This document shows, in pieces, positions 1-9,631 of a stretch of 64,000 nt of DNA (positions within the stretch are counted from its first letter, which is position 1; each line of letters opens with the position of its first letter). The stretch lies in the NCBI GenBank assembly GCA_913057905.1, contig CAJXPB010000001.1, positions 682,001 to 746,000 on the forward strand, written 5' to 3'. The notes beneath the pieces were generated by a model. It made no database searches. It was not told where the DNA came from and saw only the letters and a program-made list of their open reading frames with translations. Origin of the DNA: an uncultured Pseudomonadota bacterium (GTDB lineage Bacteria; Myxococcota_A; Bradymonadia; Bradymonadales; Bradymonadaceae). The position numbers and the translations under genes were made by a program.

Positions 1-2
1 TC

Positions 3-617
3 ACCGCCGTACTTGCCTGGCCCGAGATCATGGGCTGGGGACTCGGAGAGCCGATCACCGGACGAATGCTCCTCGGGATGACACTGACGATGGGCGGGGT
101 CGCCTGGGTGATCGCGGAGCGCAATCCCGACGGCGACGCCGACACCTCCGACGATCTGCGGGCGGCAGGCATCACCTGGGCGCTCCTGTCCGCTCTCTGC
201 CAGGCGCTGGCCAATGTGCTGACCAAGGCGGGAGGGGCCGAAGTCTCGGCCCTGGACATCAGCATCGTTCGGCTCGTCTTCGGTGTGGGCGGACTGGCCG
301 TCGTCCTCGGAGCCACCTCGCGTCTGGTCGAGACCGTCGAGCCGATGCGCCAGCCTCGCAAGGCGGCCCTCTTGGTCGTCGCGACGTTCATCGGCACGTA
401 CCTTGGGATCTGGCTGTCGATGGCGGGCCTGCGATACACGGAGTTTACGGGCATCGCCTCGACATTATCGTCGACCAGCCCGATCTTTGTACTTCCCCTG
501 GCCTATCTCTTCGAGGATGAGTACATCTCGGTGCGTGCCGTGGCCGGGGCGGTCCTCGCGGTCATCGGCATCGGGGTCCTTTCCGTCTCATGGGACGCCC
601 TGTTTGCCCTGTTCTAA
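3..617 (+). CDS. EamA-family (DMT) transporter, 5' end missing
   Basis: This is the C-terminal part of an inner-membrane drug/metabolite-transporter-superfamily exporter; the frame is open to the window edge, so the start lies outside. The visible part ends one hydrophobic repeat and then holds a complete second EamA repeat of about five membrane segments. The closing segment, with TSPIFVLPLAYLFEDE followed by an AVLAVIGIG helix, is the typical end of an EamA domain. An acidic cytoplasmic loop (DGDADTSDD) separates the two repeats. The substrate cannot be told from sequence. A small acidic gene follows 25 bases downstream on the same strand and may be cotranscribed. Confidence 0.85.
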   Translation, partial: TAVLAWPEIMGWGLGEPITGRMLLGMTLTMGGVAWVIAERNPDGDADTSDDLRAAGITWALLSALCQALANVLTKAGGAEVSALDISIVRLVFGVGGLAVVLGATSRLVETVEPMRQPRKAALLVVATFIGTYLGIWLSMAGLRYTEFTGIASTLSSTSPIFVLPLAYLFEDEYISVRAVAGAVLAVIGIGVLSVSWDALFALF

Positions 618-642
618 GCTACGTTTGCACGAGGAGTTGCCC

Positions 643-1029
643 ATGCGAGACATCCACATCGAACTCGAAGGCGCCGAATATGCTGCCGATTTCATCACAT
701 CGGTCAGCGATGTCCTCCCCGACACATGGTCCAGGGACGGAATCCTGGAAGCACAGGTCTCCACCCGCGAAGATGTGCAGTACTGTTTTCGGTACGAACC
801 CGGGGACGAACGCCCCCGGACTGCCCTGGTACTGGCGGGCCCGGGAGACACCCTCACCGTCGCCGTTGTCGTCCCAATCGACCGGGACGTCGATCTCTCC
901 GACGATACCTACGATGGGATCGTCGACGACTTCTGGGAGGATGTCCTCGTTCCCGTCCTCGAGAAACATCGAAAAGGCGAAACACCCTACGACCTCGAAG
1001 CCGATCTGGTCGATAGAGACGAGGCCTGA
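643..1029 (+). CDS. Small acidic protein of unknown function
   Basis: I do not recognise this 128-residue protein. It has no signal peptide or membrane segment and is strongly acidic, especially the C-terminal half (DRDVDLSDDTYDGIVDDF). The ATG is chosen because a GAGGAG ribosome site precedes it by a good distance and because longer versions in the same frame would overlap the upstream transporter. Alternating hydrophobic segments suggest a small alpha/beta cytoplasmic domain. It follows the EamA gene closely and ends one base before a convergent acetyltransferase gene. Function is unknown. Confidence 0.7.
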   Translation: MRDIHIELEGAEYAADFITSVSDVLPDTWSRDGILEAQVSTREDVQYCFRYEPGDERPRTALVLAGPGDTLTVAVVVPIDRDVDLSDDTYDGIVDDFWEDVLVPVLEKHRKGETPYDLEADLVDRDEA

Positions 1030-1030
1030 A

Positions 1031-1456
1031 TTAACCCCACACCATCCGAACGTGTTCGATGTTTGCCTCGAAAAAGGGGTCGCCGACTCGCTCCCATCCG
1101 AGGGACCGATACCACTCCTCCAGATGAGCCTGGGCGTGGAGCTCGACCGGCCGGTCGCCGACGTAGGTGTGCACCGCCTCCATGAGTTCGGTCCCGAACC
1201 CCTGGCCGCGGTGTGATTCGGCGACGGCAACTCGCCCGACCGACCAGGGTGATTCGGCGACATCGATCCTGGCCGTGCCGACCAGCTCGTCGCCCTCCCA
1301 CATCATCACATGCACACATTCGGGGTCGGCACCATCGACATCGGGCTCCGAGGTGATCCCTTGTCCGACGACGAAGACCTCGCAGCGCAACTGCAGGATC
1401 GCGTAGAGTTCATCGGTGCTCAGTTCGTCGAACGCACGAATCTCAACCTCTGGCAT
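1031..1456 (-). CDS. GNAT-family N-acetyltransferase, ElaA-like
   Basis: This 141-residue cytoplasmic protein belongs to the GNAT fold. The N-terminal half has the ElaA-type signature LQLRCEVFVVGQ followed by a conserved DVDGAD segment, and the acetyl-CoA-binding motif A is clear (VAVAESHRGQGFGTELM, with the R-G-Q-G-x-G pyrophosphate loop). The end (YRSLGWERVGDPF) matches the usual GNAT strand 6-7 region. A GGAGG ribosome site lies upstream of the ATG. It sits 26 bases downstream of the maleylacetoacetate isomerase gene and probably shares its transcript. The acetyl acceptor is unknown. Confidence 0.85.
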   Translation of the reverse strand: MPEVEIRAFDELSTDELYAILQLRCEVFVVGQGITSEPDVDGADPECVHVMMWEGDELVGTARIDVAESPWSVGRVAVAESHRGQGFGTELMEAVHTYVGDRPVELHAQAHLEEWYRSLGWERVGDPFFEANIEHVRMVWG

Positions 1457-1482
1457 CGGTCCGGGCCTCCGTCAGGGAACTC

Positions 1483-2115
1483 TCAAGACTGCGCGTCGGG
1501 CTGCTGCGAAGGATGGGCCTTCTGGAACGAACGCAGCTCCGAGCAACGGTCCTCGATCTCCAGCAGGACGGGAAATTCCGACATATCCAGATCGAAGCGA
1601 CGCGCATTGTACATCTGCGGTATCAGACAGGCATCCGCGGTGGTCGCTCGGTCCCCGACCGAAAAGTGCCCGCCGAACTGCCTGGCCAGCTTCTGGTAGG
1701 CCAGCAATCCCTGGCGGATCCAGTGGCTACACCACTTGTTTTTGTCGTTCTCGACGCGCTTGAAGGTCGCCGGATTCTGCAGCGGCTGGATGCCGGAATT
1801 GACGATCTCTGCGAGCTGTCGAGCATGGGCCCGGTCGGTCGGCTCGTCGGGCCACACCGACGGATCCGGTTGCGTGTCTTCCAGGTACTCGATGATCGCC
1901 ATCGACTGCCCGATGCGTGTCACTTCGCCGTCCTGCTCGAACTCCAGCAGAGGGACCTGCTCCATCGGGTTCTTTTCTCTGTACCAATCCTGGTGTTGAT
2001 GACCGCCATCTTCGACCAGGTGGACTGCTTCGTAGTCGTACTCGATGCCCTTGGTCTCGAGGGCCCAGCGGACTCGCCAGGAAGAAGAACTTCGCCAGTA
2101 ACTGTAGAGTTTCAT
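1483..2115 (-). CDS. maiA: Maleylacetoacetate isomerase / zeta-class glutathione transferase
   Basis: The 210-residue protein has the zeta-GST layout: thioredoxin-like N-terminal domain (residues 1-85) with MKLYSYWRSSSSWRVR, the QVPLLEFEQDG glutathione-binding turn and QSMAIIEYLED, then an all-helical C-terminal domain. The family isomerises maleylacetoacetate to fumarylacetoacetate with glutathione, late in tyrosine/homogentisate breakdown. The gene lies downstream of a fumarylacetoacetate hydrolase family gene, the next pathway step, which supports the call. Odd point: the usual SSCSWRVR signature reads SSSSWRVR, so the conserved cysteine near the glutathione site is serine (residue 11). 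The serines are retained. Confidence 0.88.
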   Translation of the reverse strand: MKLYSYWRSSSSWRVRWALETKGIEYDYEAVHLVEDGGHQHQDWYREKNPMEQVPLLEFEQDGEVTRIGQSMAIIEYLEDTQPDPSVWPDEPTDRAHARQLAEIVNSGIQPLQNPATFKRVENDKNKWCSHWIRQGLLAYQKLARQFGGHFSVGDRATTADACLIPQMYNARRFDLDMSEFPVLLEIEDRCSELRSFQKAHPSQQPDAQS

Positions 2116-2221
2116 GTCTGTGGTGGGACCTGAGAGGCGCGAAAAAGTCGCCCCCGCCTCGAGGGAAAGCTCCGTCGGTGGCGGGGGCGATGCATCTTAC
2201 CGGACGAGACGTCCACGTCGA

Positions 2222-3196
2222 TTACGCATCGACGACCTTCTGATCGATCGGGCCGAAGATGCTCTCGCCATCTTCGTCCTTCATGTCGATGTGGACGGTT
2301 TCCCCGTCACGCATGAACGGCGTCTGGAATTCGCCGGTTTCGATCTTCTCGATCATGCGCTTCTCGGCCAGACAGGACGACCCGTTGCTCTCGTCCTCGT
2401 TGCTGACCGTTCCACTCCCGAGCAGCGTGCCGGCGGTAAACGACCGGGTCTTGGTGATGTGCTCGATGAGGTCGTGAAACGAGAAGTGCATCTCCGGGCC
2501 GGCGTTCGGGTTGCCGAACCATTCGCCGTCGTACTCGACCTCGATCTCCTTGTGCAGGCGGCCGTTCTTCCAGTCGTCGCCGAGTTCATCGGGTGTGACG
2601 AAGAAAGGAGAGAAGGCGGTCGCCGGCTTCGACTGAAAGAAGCCGAAGCTCTTGGCGATCTCATCGGGAATGATATTCCGGTAGGTCACATCGTTGGCGA
2701 GTCCCACCAGCCGGATGTAGTCCTCGGCTTCGTCGGCGCTGACGCCACGCGGGGTATCACCCATGACCACGGCGATCTCACCTTCGAAATCCAGGCCCCA
2801 TTCTTCGTCGTACAACGGAATGTCTTCGTGGGGACCCAGGAAGTGGCCGCTGCCGCCCTGGTAGACCAGCGGGTCGGTCTTGAGCGTCTCCGGCGGCTCG
2901 GCGCCACGCGCCTTCCTGACGAGCACGATGTGATTGATGTAGGCCGACCCATCGACCCACTCGTAGGCGCGGGGCAGCGGACTGTGGAGCTTTTCGTACT
3001 CGACGGGCTGGCCGTCGATGTCACCCGAGTCGAGCTTGTCAGCCTTGCGGCGCAGAACCGATTCGGCCTCGTCCCAGTTCTCGAGTGCGTCCTGGAGCGA
3101 ATCAAAAGCGGTCACCGGCGAAAGAACCTCGTTGTCGCTTCGAACGACCGCGAGTGTTCCGTCTCGGGTCCCGTCACGAAGGGTACAGAGTTTCAT
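2222..3196 (-). CDS. Fumarylacetoacetate hydrolase family protein
   Basis: This 324-residue cytoplasmic protein carries the FAH C-terminal catalytic fold: LDFEGEIAVVMG supplies the paired acidic metal ligands, with further conserved SKPATAFSPFFVTPDEL, NGEW-like (YDGEWFGN) and GTLLGSGTVSNED blocks. It likely cleaves fumarylacetoacetate to fumarate and acetoacetate; the family also includes other beta-diketone hydrolases and decarboxylases, so the substrate rests on the neighbouring isomerase. The start is set at the ATG opening MKLCTLRDG, which has a GGGAGA ribosome site; an upstream in-frame extension of 53 residues has no family match. Leftward operon with the isomerase 106 bases downstream. 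Confidence 0.85.
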   Translation of the reverse strand: MKLCTLRDGTRDGTLAVVRSDNEVLSPVTAFDSLQDALENWDEAESVLRRKADKLDSGDIDGQPVEYEKLHSPLPRAYEWVDGSAYINHIVLVRKARGAEPPETLKTDPLVYQGGSGHFLGPHEDIPLYDEEWGLDFEGEIAVVMGDTPRGVSADEAEDYIRLVGLANDVTYRNIIPDEIAKSFGFFQSKPATAFSPFFVTPDELGDDWKNGRLHKEIEVEYDGEWFGNPNAGPEMHFSFHDLIEHITKTRSFTAGTLLGSGTVSNEDESNGSSCLAEKRMIEKIETGEFQTPFMRDGETVHIDMKDEDGESIFGPIDQKVVDA

Positions 3197-3377
3197 AGAG
3201 CGTCTCCCGTTGAGAGCAAAAATTATTGATACAGCACCGACGGTCTCACACGCGAGCACCGCGATCACTCCCGGCGCATCGAGCCCGACGGACTCAACCT
3301 TGAGCGCCATTGGAGCTAAACGCGCAGGCCGGAATGTCAATGCCTCCGACATCATTGAACACTACTGTGGTGCCGCG

Positions 3378-3407
3378 TTGCCACCGTGACCGTGGGACTG
3401 CTACCCT
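3378..3407 (+). promoter_or_regulatory. Weak candidate promoter before the HAD nucleotidase
   Basis: TTGCCA and TACCCT are separated by 18 bases, about 50 bases upstream of the HAD-IG nucleotidase ATG. The -35 box is good and the -10 box is poor, so this is only a candidate. It lies in the intergenic space between divergent genes. Confidence 0.25.
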
Positions 3408-3453
3408 GACCGATCGCAGTCCCTTGTACCCCGACCTCGACCGAGGACCGTGT

Positions 3454-4990
<1,537 letters not shown>

Positions 4991-5004
<14 letters not shown>

Positions 5005-5134
5005 CGCAGACGCGAGCGCGCCGAACGGGGGCATGTTCCTCCGAATTCAGGTCGAACCGGGATGGATCGACCGCTCGTCTCGGTTATACGAGGTGACGTT
5101 CGCGTCCCTCAGCACAGGGCTGCACAGATCATGA
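4991..5134 (+). CDS. Possible small ORF overlapping the htrA start
   Basis: A 47-codon frame starts with an ATG inside the last codons of the nucleotidase gene and ends in a TGA that overlaps the htrA ATG (ATGA). No ribosome site is obvious, the peptide (MSNSSADASAPNGG start) has no recognisable domain, and length is near chance. Its only support is the arrangement, which would couple translation into htrA, whose own ribosome site is poor. Confidence 0.2.
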
Positions 5135-6558
5135 TCCGAAACACTGCCACAATTGCACTCGCGACGATGTATCTCGTCATCATCGGAGGCACGTCGCCGA
5201 GTACGGCCGCACCGCCGAACGCAGATGACCGGCCCCTCTGGGTCGACGGCGATTCCTCGAGCCGAACCCGGAATTCACCGCTCCGACGCTCGTCGATCTC
5301 GGAACTCGTCGACCAGACGAGCCGGTCGGTCGTCAACGTGATCGTGACCTACGGTGGCGGTGATTTCGCGGCATTTCTTCGCGAGCCGCCCGGCGGACGC
5401 GAAGGCATGGGCCAGGGATCCGGATTCATCATCCATCCCTCCGGATACGCGCTGACGAACTACCACGTCGTCAAGGGCGCTACTCGAATCAAGATCCGGC
5501 TGAAGGATCAGTCCGAACACTTCGCCAAAGTCGTCGGCGTCGATCCAAAGACGGACCTCGCGTTGATGAAAATCGATGCAGAGCGCTCCTTTCCGGCCAT
5601 GCCCCTGGGTGACAGCGAAACCGTCGAGGTCGGCGACTTCGTCGTCGCCATCGGCAATCCCCTGGGGCTGCACCATACCGTCACAAGCGGGATCGTCAGC
5701 GCACTGGGACGGCGAAATCTCGGCCTGGAAGACGACACACTCTACACCGATTTCATCCAGATCGACGCGCCGATCAACCCGGGGAACTCGGGTGGACCGC
5801 TGGTCAACCTCACCGGCGAAGTGATCGGCATCAACACCGCCATCAACCAGAAGGGTCAGGGCATCGGGTTCGCCATCCCGATCAATGCCGTCAAGAAACT
5901 GCTGCCGCAGCTAAAATCGAAGGGGTATGTGACCCGAAGCTGGCTGGGCGCCCGGGTACAGCCGCTCAGCGAGAGCCTGGCGAAGAGTTTTTCGATGGAG
6001 CGACCCCAAGGTGCGCTGATCACCGAAGTTCTCGAAGACAGCCCGGCCAACCAGGCCGGGCTGAAAGCCGGCGATGTCATCGTCGGATTCGGGGGTCAGC
6101 CGGTCCGAGACAGCCAGGAGCTGCCGTGGCTCGTCTCGAGCACCTCTCCCGACGAGAAGGTCTCCGTCCGACTGTACCGCGACGGTCGTGAGGTAAACCG
6201 CTCGGTCTCGCTGGAGGAGCACCCGGACCAGGAAAAACCCGATATCCCGGAGACTCGCCCGCCCGAAAAGGCCCGTAGCACCGAACTGAACGTGCAGGTC
6301 AAAAATCTCTCCGACTCTCTCGCCAGACAGCTCGGCGCCGGCTCGCGAGGCGGAGTCGTGGTCACCGACATCGGTGACGAATCTCCGGCGCGCGGCGCGG
6401 GACTCCGAAAGCGGGATGTCATCACCGAGATCGGACCGACATCGATTTCGAGCAAACGGGATTTCGAGTCGGCCGTCAAAGCCCTGAAGTCGGGGGATCT
6501 GGTACGATTGAAGCTCGTCCGCGGCGGGCGAGTGGTCTACATTGCGTTCGAGCGGTAG
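5131..6558 (+). CDS. HtrA/DegP-type periplasmic serine protease
   Basis: This 475-residue protein is an exported DegP/DegQ-family protease for misfolded envelope proteins. The N-terminus is a signal peptide (MIRNTATIALATMYLVIIGG), which fixes the start; a longer frame would bury it. The trypsin-like domain has the full triad: His112 in TNYHVV, Asp142 in KTDLALMKI, Ser220 in NPGNSGGPL. Two PDZ domains follow, near residues 265-355 (GALITEVLEDSPANQAGL) and 385-470 (GVVVTDIGDESPARGAGL). A second, distinct HtrA is encoded near 40 kb. It sits between the nucleotidase and holB on the same strand. Confidence 0.93.
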   Translation: MIRNTATIALATMYLVIIGGTSPSTAAPPNADDRPLWVDGDSSSRTRNSPLRRSSISELVDQTSRSVVNVIVTYGGGDFAAFLREPPGGREGMGQGSGFIIHPSGYALTNYHVVKGATRIKIRLKDQSEHFAKVVGVDPKTDLALMKIDAERSFPAMPLGDSETVEVGDFVVAIGNPLGLHHTVTSGIVSALGRRNLGLEDDTLYTDFIQIDAPINPGNSGGPLVNLTGEVIGINTAINQKGQGIGFAIPINAVKKLLPQLKSKGYVTRSWLGARVQPLSESLAKSFSMERPQGALITEVLEDSPANQAGLKAGDVIVGFGGQPVRDSQELPWLVSSTSPDEKVSVRLYRDGREVNRSVSLEEHPDQEKPDIPETRPPEKARSTELNVQVKNLSDSLARQLGAGSRGGVVVTDIGDESPARGAGLRKRDVITEIGPTSISSKRDFESAVKALKSGDLVRLKLVRGGRVVYIAFER

Positions 6559-6601
6559 ACCGAACGGACTTTGAATCGACCCTCGACGACCCTCCCGTCC
6601 G

Positions 6602-7627
6602 ATGAAACTCGACTGGACCGACATCCGCGGCCAGCAACGCGCCAAGACGCTGCTGGAGAATGCACTCGAGATGGACCGACTCCACCACGCCTACCTGTTC
6701 AAGGGACTCAGCGGAGTCGGCAAGCGGCTGACCGCCCATTCGCTCGCAGCCGTCATCAATTGCCAGCAACGTCCGGAGGGAGACTTCGAGACACCCTGCG
6801 GCGAGTGTCGATCGTGCCGCAAGATCGCCGGCGGAAACCACCCGGACGTCGTCACGATTGAGCCGGACGGCGCCTACATCAAGATCAGCCAGATTCGGGA
6901 CCTTCAGACCGAAGCCAACAAGCAGCCCCACGAGGCGCGACGGCGGGTCGTCATCATCGACGAGGCTCATACGCTGACCACCGAGGCGGCGAACGCCCTC
7001 CTGAAGACGCTCGAGGAACCGACCACCCGAATGCAACTGGTACTGGTCACCGACCAGGCTCACCGCCTGCTCGACACGATCATCTCACGATGCCAGACGC
7101 TTCGATTCGCCCCTCTTGAGACCGACGACATCCAGGCGATCCTCCGAGAACGGATCGACACGTCCGACGCATTCGACTCCGTTCCGTCGGATCAAACCGT
7201 CGGCCTGGCGGCCGGCTACGGCGAAGGGAGCGCCGGCCGGGCCTGGCAGATGCTGGAGTCGGGACTGCTCGATGAACGCGAATCTCTCGTGCGCCGTGTG
7301 ATCGATCAGCGGGCCGGGAGACCGGCGAGCCTTCTCGATCTGGCCGAAGATCTCGGGCGGAGCAACGACCAGCTCGAGGCACAGCTCGATATTCTGAAGC
7401 TCTTTTTTCGGGATGTCATGCTCCTGATGGCCGCCGACGACCGCGACCGCCTGGTCAACGCCGATTTGGATGACCTGATCGACCAGGTCACCGACGGTCT
7501 CTCCCTGGAGGGCGCTGCCGATCGTGTCGAGGCGATCTTCGAGGCCGAGGAACGGCTCGAGCGCAACGTCAACCCACAACTGGTGATGGAGAATCTCCTT
7601 CCCCGGCTGCAACTCGAGGAGCTCTGA
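6602..7627 (+). CDS. holB: DNA polymerase III subunit delta prime
   Basis: This 341-residue clamp-loader AAA+ protein helps load the sliding clamp at the replication fork. The N-terminal RuvB-like opening (WTDIRGQQRAKTLLENAL), the P-loop-like GLSGVGKR at residues 35-42, a four-cysteine zinc module (C-x(10)-ETPCGECRSC) and VVIIDEAHTLTTEAANALLKTLEEP are all diagnostic. The P-loop ends in Lys-Arg rather than Lys-Thr/Ser, consistent with delta prime being a non-hydrolysing stator. SRCQTLRF is the arginine-finger region. It lies 43 bases after htrA and 72 before metG in a rightward run. Confidence 0.92.
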   Translation: MKLDWTDIRGQQRAKTLLENALEMDRLHHAYLFKGLSGVGKRLTAHSLAAVINCQQRPEGDFETPCGECRSCRKIAGGNHPDVVTIEPDGAYIKISQIRDLQTEANKQPHEARRRVVIIDEAHTLTTEAANALLKTLEEPTTRMQLVLVTDQAHRLLDTIISRCQTLRFAPLETDDIQAILRERIDTSDAFDSVPSDQTVGLAAGYGEGSAGRAWQMLESGLLDERESLVRRVIDQRAGRPASLLDLAEDLGRSNDQLEAQLDILKLFFRDVMLLMAADDRDRLVNADLDDLIDQVTDGLSLEGAADRVEAIFEAEERLERNVNPQLVMENLLPRLQLEEL

Positions 7628-7699
7628 CCTCCTTGCACCGAGCAGAGAGGTTTGATTAGTTTCCCGCCCGACTCCACCGACCCGCTCCCGAGGACCACA

Positions 7700-9631
7700 A
7701 TGTCGACTTTCTACGTCACAACGCCGATCTATTACGTCAACGGCGCCCCCCATCTCGGACACGCCTACACGACGATCGTCGCCGATGCGATGGCCCGTCA
7801 CTACCGCCAACGCGGCGACGACGTCTTCTTTCTGACCGGAACCGATGAACACGGTCTCAAGGTCCAGCGCTCCGCCGAAGAACAAGGGATCCCTCCCCAA
7901 GAACTGTGCGATCAGAACTCCCAAAAATTCAGGGAGCTCTTCGACCGGATGAACCTGACGCACGATCGGTTCATTCGCACGACCGAATCGGACCACGAGG
8001 ACGTCGTCCTTGAGATCGTCGAGCGGATGAAGTCCAACGACGACGTGTACCTCGACACCTACGAAGGATGGTACGCCCCGTCGGACGAAGCCTACTACGA
8101 CGAATCAGAGATCGAGGACGGAGTCGCGATCTCGAGCGGCTCCGAGGTCGAGTGGGTCGAAGAAGACAGCTACTTTTTTCGCCTCGGTGACTACGAGGAC
8201 GATCTTCTCGAATGGTACGACGAAATCGAGGGCTGCGTCGCACCCGAATCCCGGCTCAACGAAGTTCGTTCTTTCGTAGAGGGCGGGCTCAATGACCTGT
8301 CGATCACCAGGACGAGTTTCGACTGGGGCATCGAGTGGCCCGACGACCCGGAGCATGTTCTTTACGTCTGGGTCGACGCTCTGGCCAACTATCTGACCGG
8401 CATCGGATTTGGGGAGGACCCCGAAAAATTCGAACGATTCTGGCCGTGCGACATGCACCTCGTCGGCAAGGATATCCTTCGCTTCCATGCCGTCTACTGG
8501 CCGGCGATTCTGATGAGCGTCGGGATCGAGCCCCCCAGAGGGATCTTTGCCCACGGGTGGTGGTTGGTCGAGGGCGAAAAGATGAGCAAATCAAAGGGGA
8601 ATTGGGTCTCGGCCGACGATCTGCTCGACGAATATGAACTCGATGTGCTGCGATACTTCCTGTTGCGTGAGATTCCACTGGGCCAGGACGGCAATTTCGC
8701 GACCTCCCGGATCGTGGAGCGAAATAACTCGGAACTGGCCGACAACTTCGGCAATCTGGTCAACCGAACCTGTGGCATGCTCGACAGCTTCAATGATGGC
8801 GAGGTGCCGTCTCCGCCCTCTTCGGTCGAGCCCGTCGACGCCGACCTCGCCGACGCGGCTCGCCGGGCGCGCAAAGAGGTCGTGCGGGCCATGGACGAAC
8901 GCGAGACCCACGTAGCTGTCGAGGCGGCGATGACGCTGTCGAGACATCTCAACAACTACATCCAGCAGACGACCCCATGGGTCCTCAATCGAGAGGACCG
9001 TCACCAGCGGCTCGAAGCTGTACTGTACAATATCGTCGAGGGCATCCGCTGGGTCGCCGTGCTGATGGCCGCATTCACGCCGGACACCTCCCGCGCGGTC
9101 CTCGATGCGATCCTTGCGGACGAGCGCTCCGACAATGCCCTCGCCTTCGAGACGCTCGAGTGGGGGATCGTGGAGGGAGGCTTCGAGCTCGCCGCGCCCC
9201 CCGTTTTATTCGAAAAACTCGATCCACCTGAAGACGAAGACGAGACTCCCGACGAGGATACGATGCCTGAGTCCCAAGAAGAGACCGACGAGGAACCCGA
9301 CAACTTGATCGACTTCGACCACTTCACCGACGTGGAATTTGCCGTCGGTGAAATCCTTGCCGCCGAACCGGTCGAGGGAGCTGACAAACTCCTCGAGCTG
9401 ACGGTCGACCTGGGAGAGCCCGACCCGCGCACGGTGGTCGCAGGGATTGCCAACTCCTACGAGCCGGATGAACTCGAGGGGCTGCGCCTGACCTTTGTGA
9501 CGAATCTGGAGCCGGCGAGCCTCTTCGGCATCGAGAGCCAGGCGATGCTGCTGGCTGCCACCGATGAGGACGGAAACCACGTACTGGCGAGCTACCCCGA
9601 AGGCGTCAAGCCGGGAGCCTCCGTCGGATGA
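7700..9631 (+). CDS. metG: Methionyl-tRNA synthetase with C-terminal tRNA-binding domain
   Basis: This 643-residue class I synthetase charges tRNA-Met. It has the HIGH-type motif HLGH at residues 18-21, the KMSKS motif at 294-298, and the anticodon-binding helical region after residue 340. The connective-peptide zinc cysteines are absent (GWYAPSDEAYYDES in place of a Cys-rich knuckle), placing it with the zinc-free MetRS type. A very acidic linker (about residues 510-545) joins a Trbp111/EMAP-like OB domain (FTDVEFAVGEILAAEPVEGA). GAGGA precedes the chosen ATG. The stop overlaps the next start by ATGA, so the HEAT protein is translationally coupled. Confidence 0.95.
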   Translation: MSTFYVTTPIYYVNGAPHLGHAYTTIVADAMARHYRQRGDDVFFLTGTDEHGLKVQRSAEEQGIPPQELCDQNSQKFRELFDRMNLTHDRFIRTTESDHEDVVLEIVERMKSNDDVYLDTYEGWYAPSDEAYYDESEIEDGVAISSGSEVEWVEEDSYFFRLGDYEDDLLEWYDEIEGCVAPESRLNEVRSFVEGGLNDLSITRTSFDWGIEWPDDPEHVLYVWVDALANYLTGIGFGEDPEKFERFWPCDMHLVGKDILRFHAVYWPAILMSVGIEPPRGIFAHGWWLVEGEKMSKSKGNWVSADDLLDEYELDVLRYFLLREIPLGQDGNFATSRIVERNNSELADNFGNLVNRTCGMLDSFNDGEVPSPPSSVEPVDADLADAARRARKEVVRAMDERETHVAVEAAMTLSRHLNNYIQQTTPWVLNREDRHQRLEAVLYNIVEGIRWVAVLMAAFTPDTSRAVLDAILADERSDNALAFETLEWGIVEGGFELAAPPVLFEKLDPPEDEDETPDEDTMPESQEETDEEPDNLIDFDHFTDVEFAVGEILAAEPVEGADKLLELTVDLGEPDPRTVVAGIANSYEPDELEGLRLTFVTNLEPASLFGIESQAMLLAATDEDGNHVLASYPEGVKPGASVG

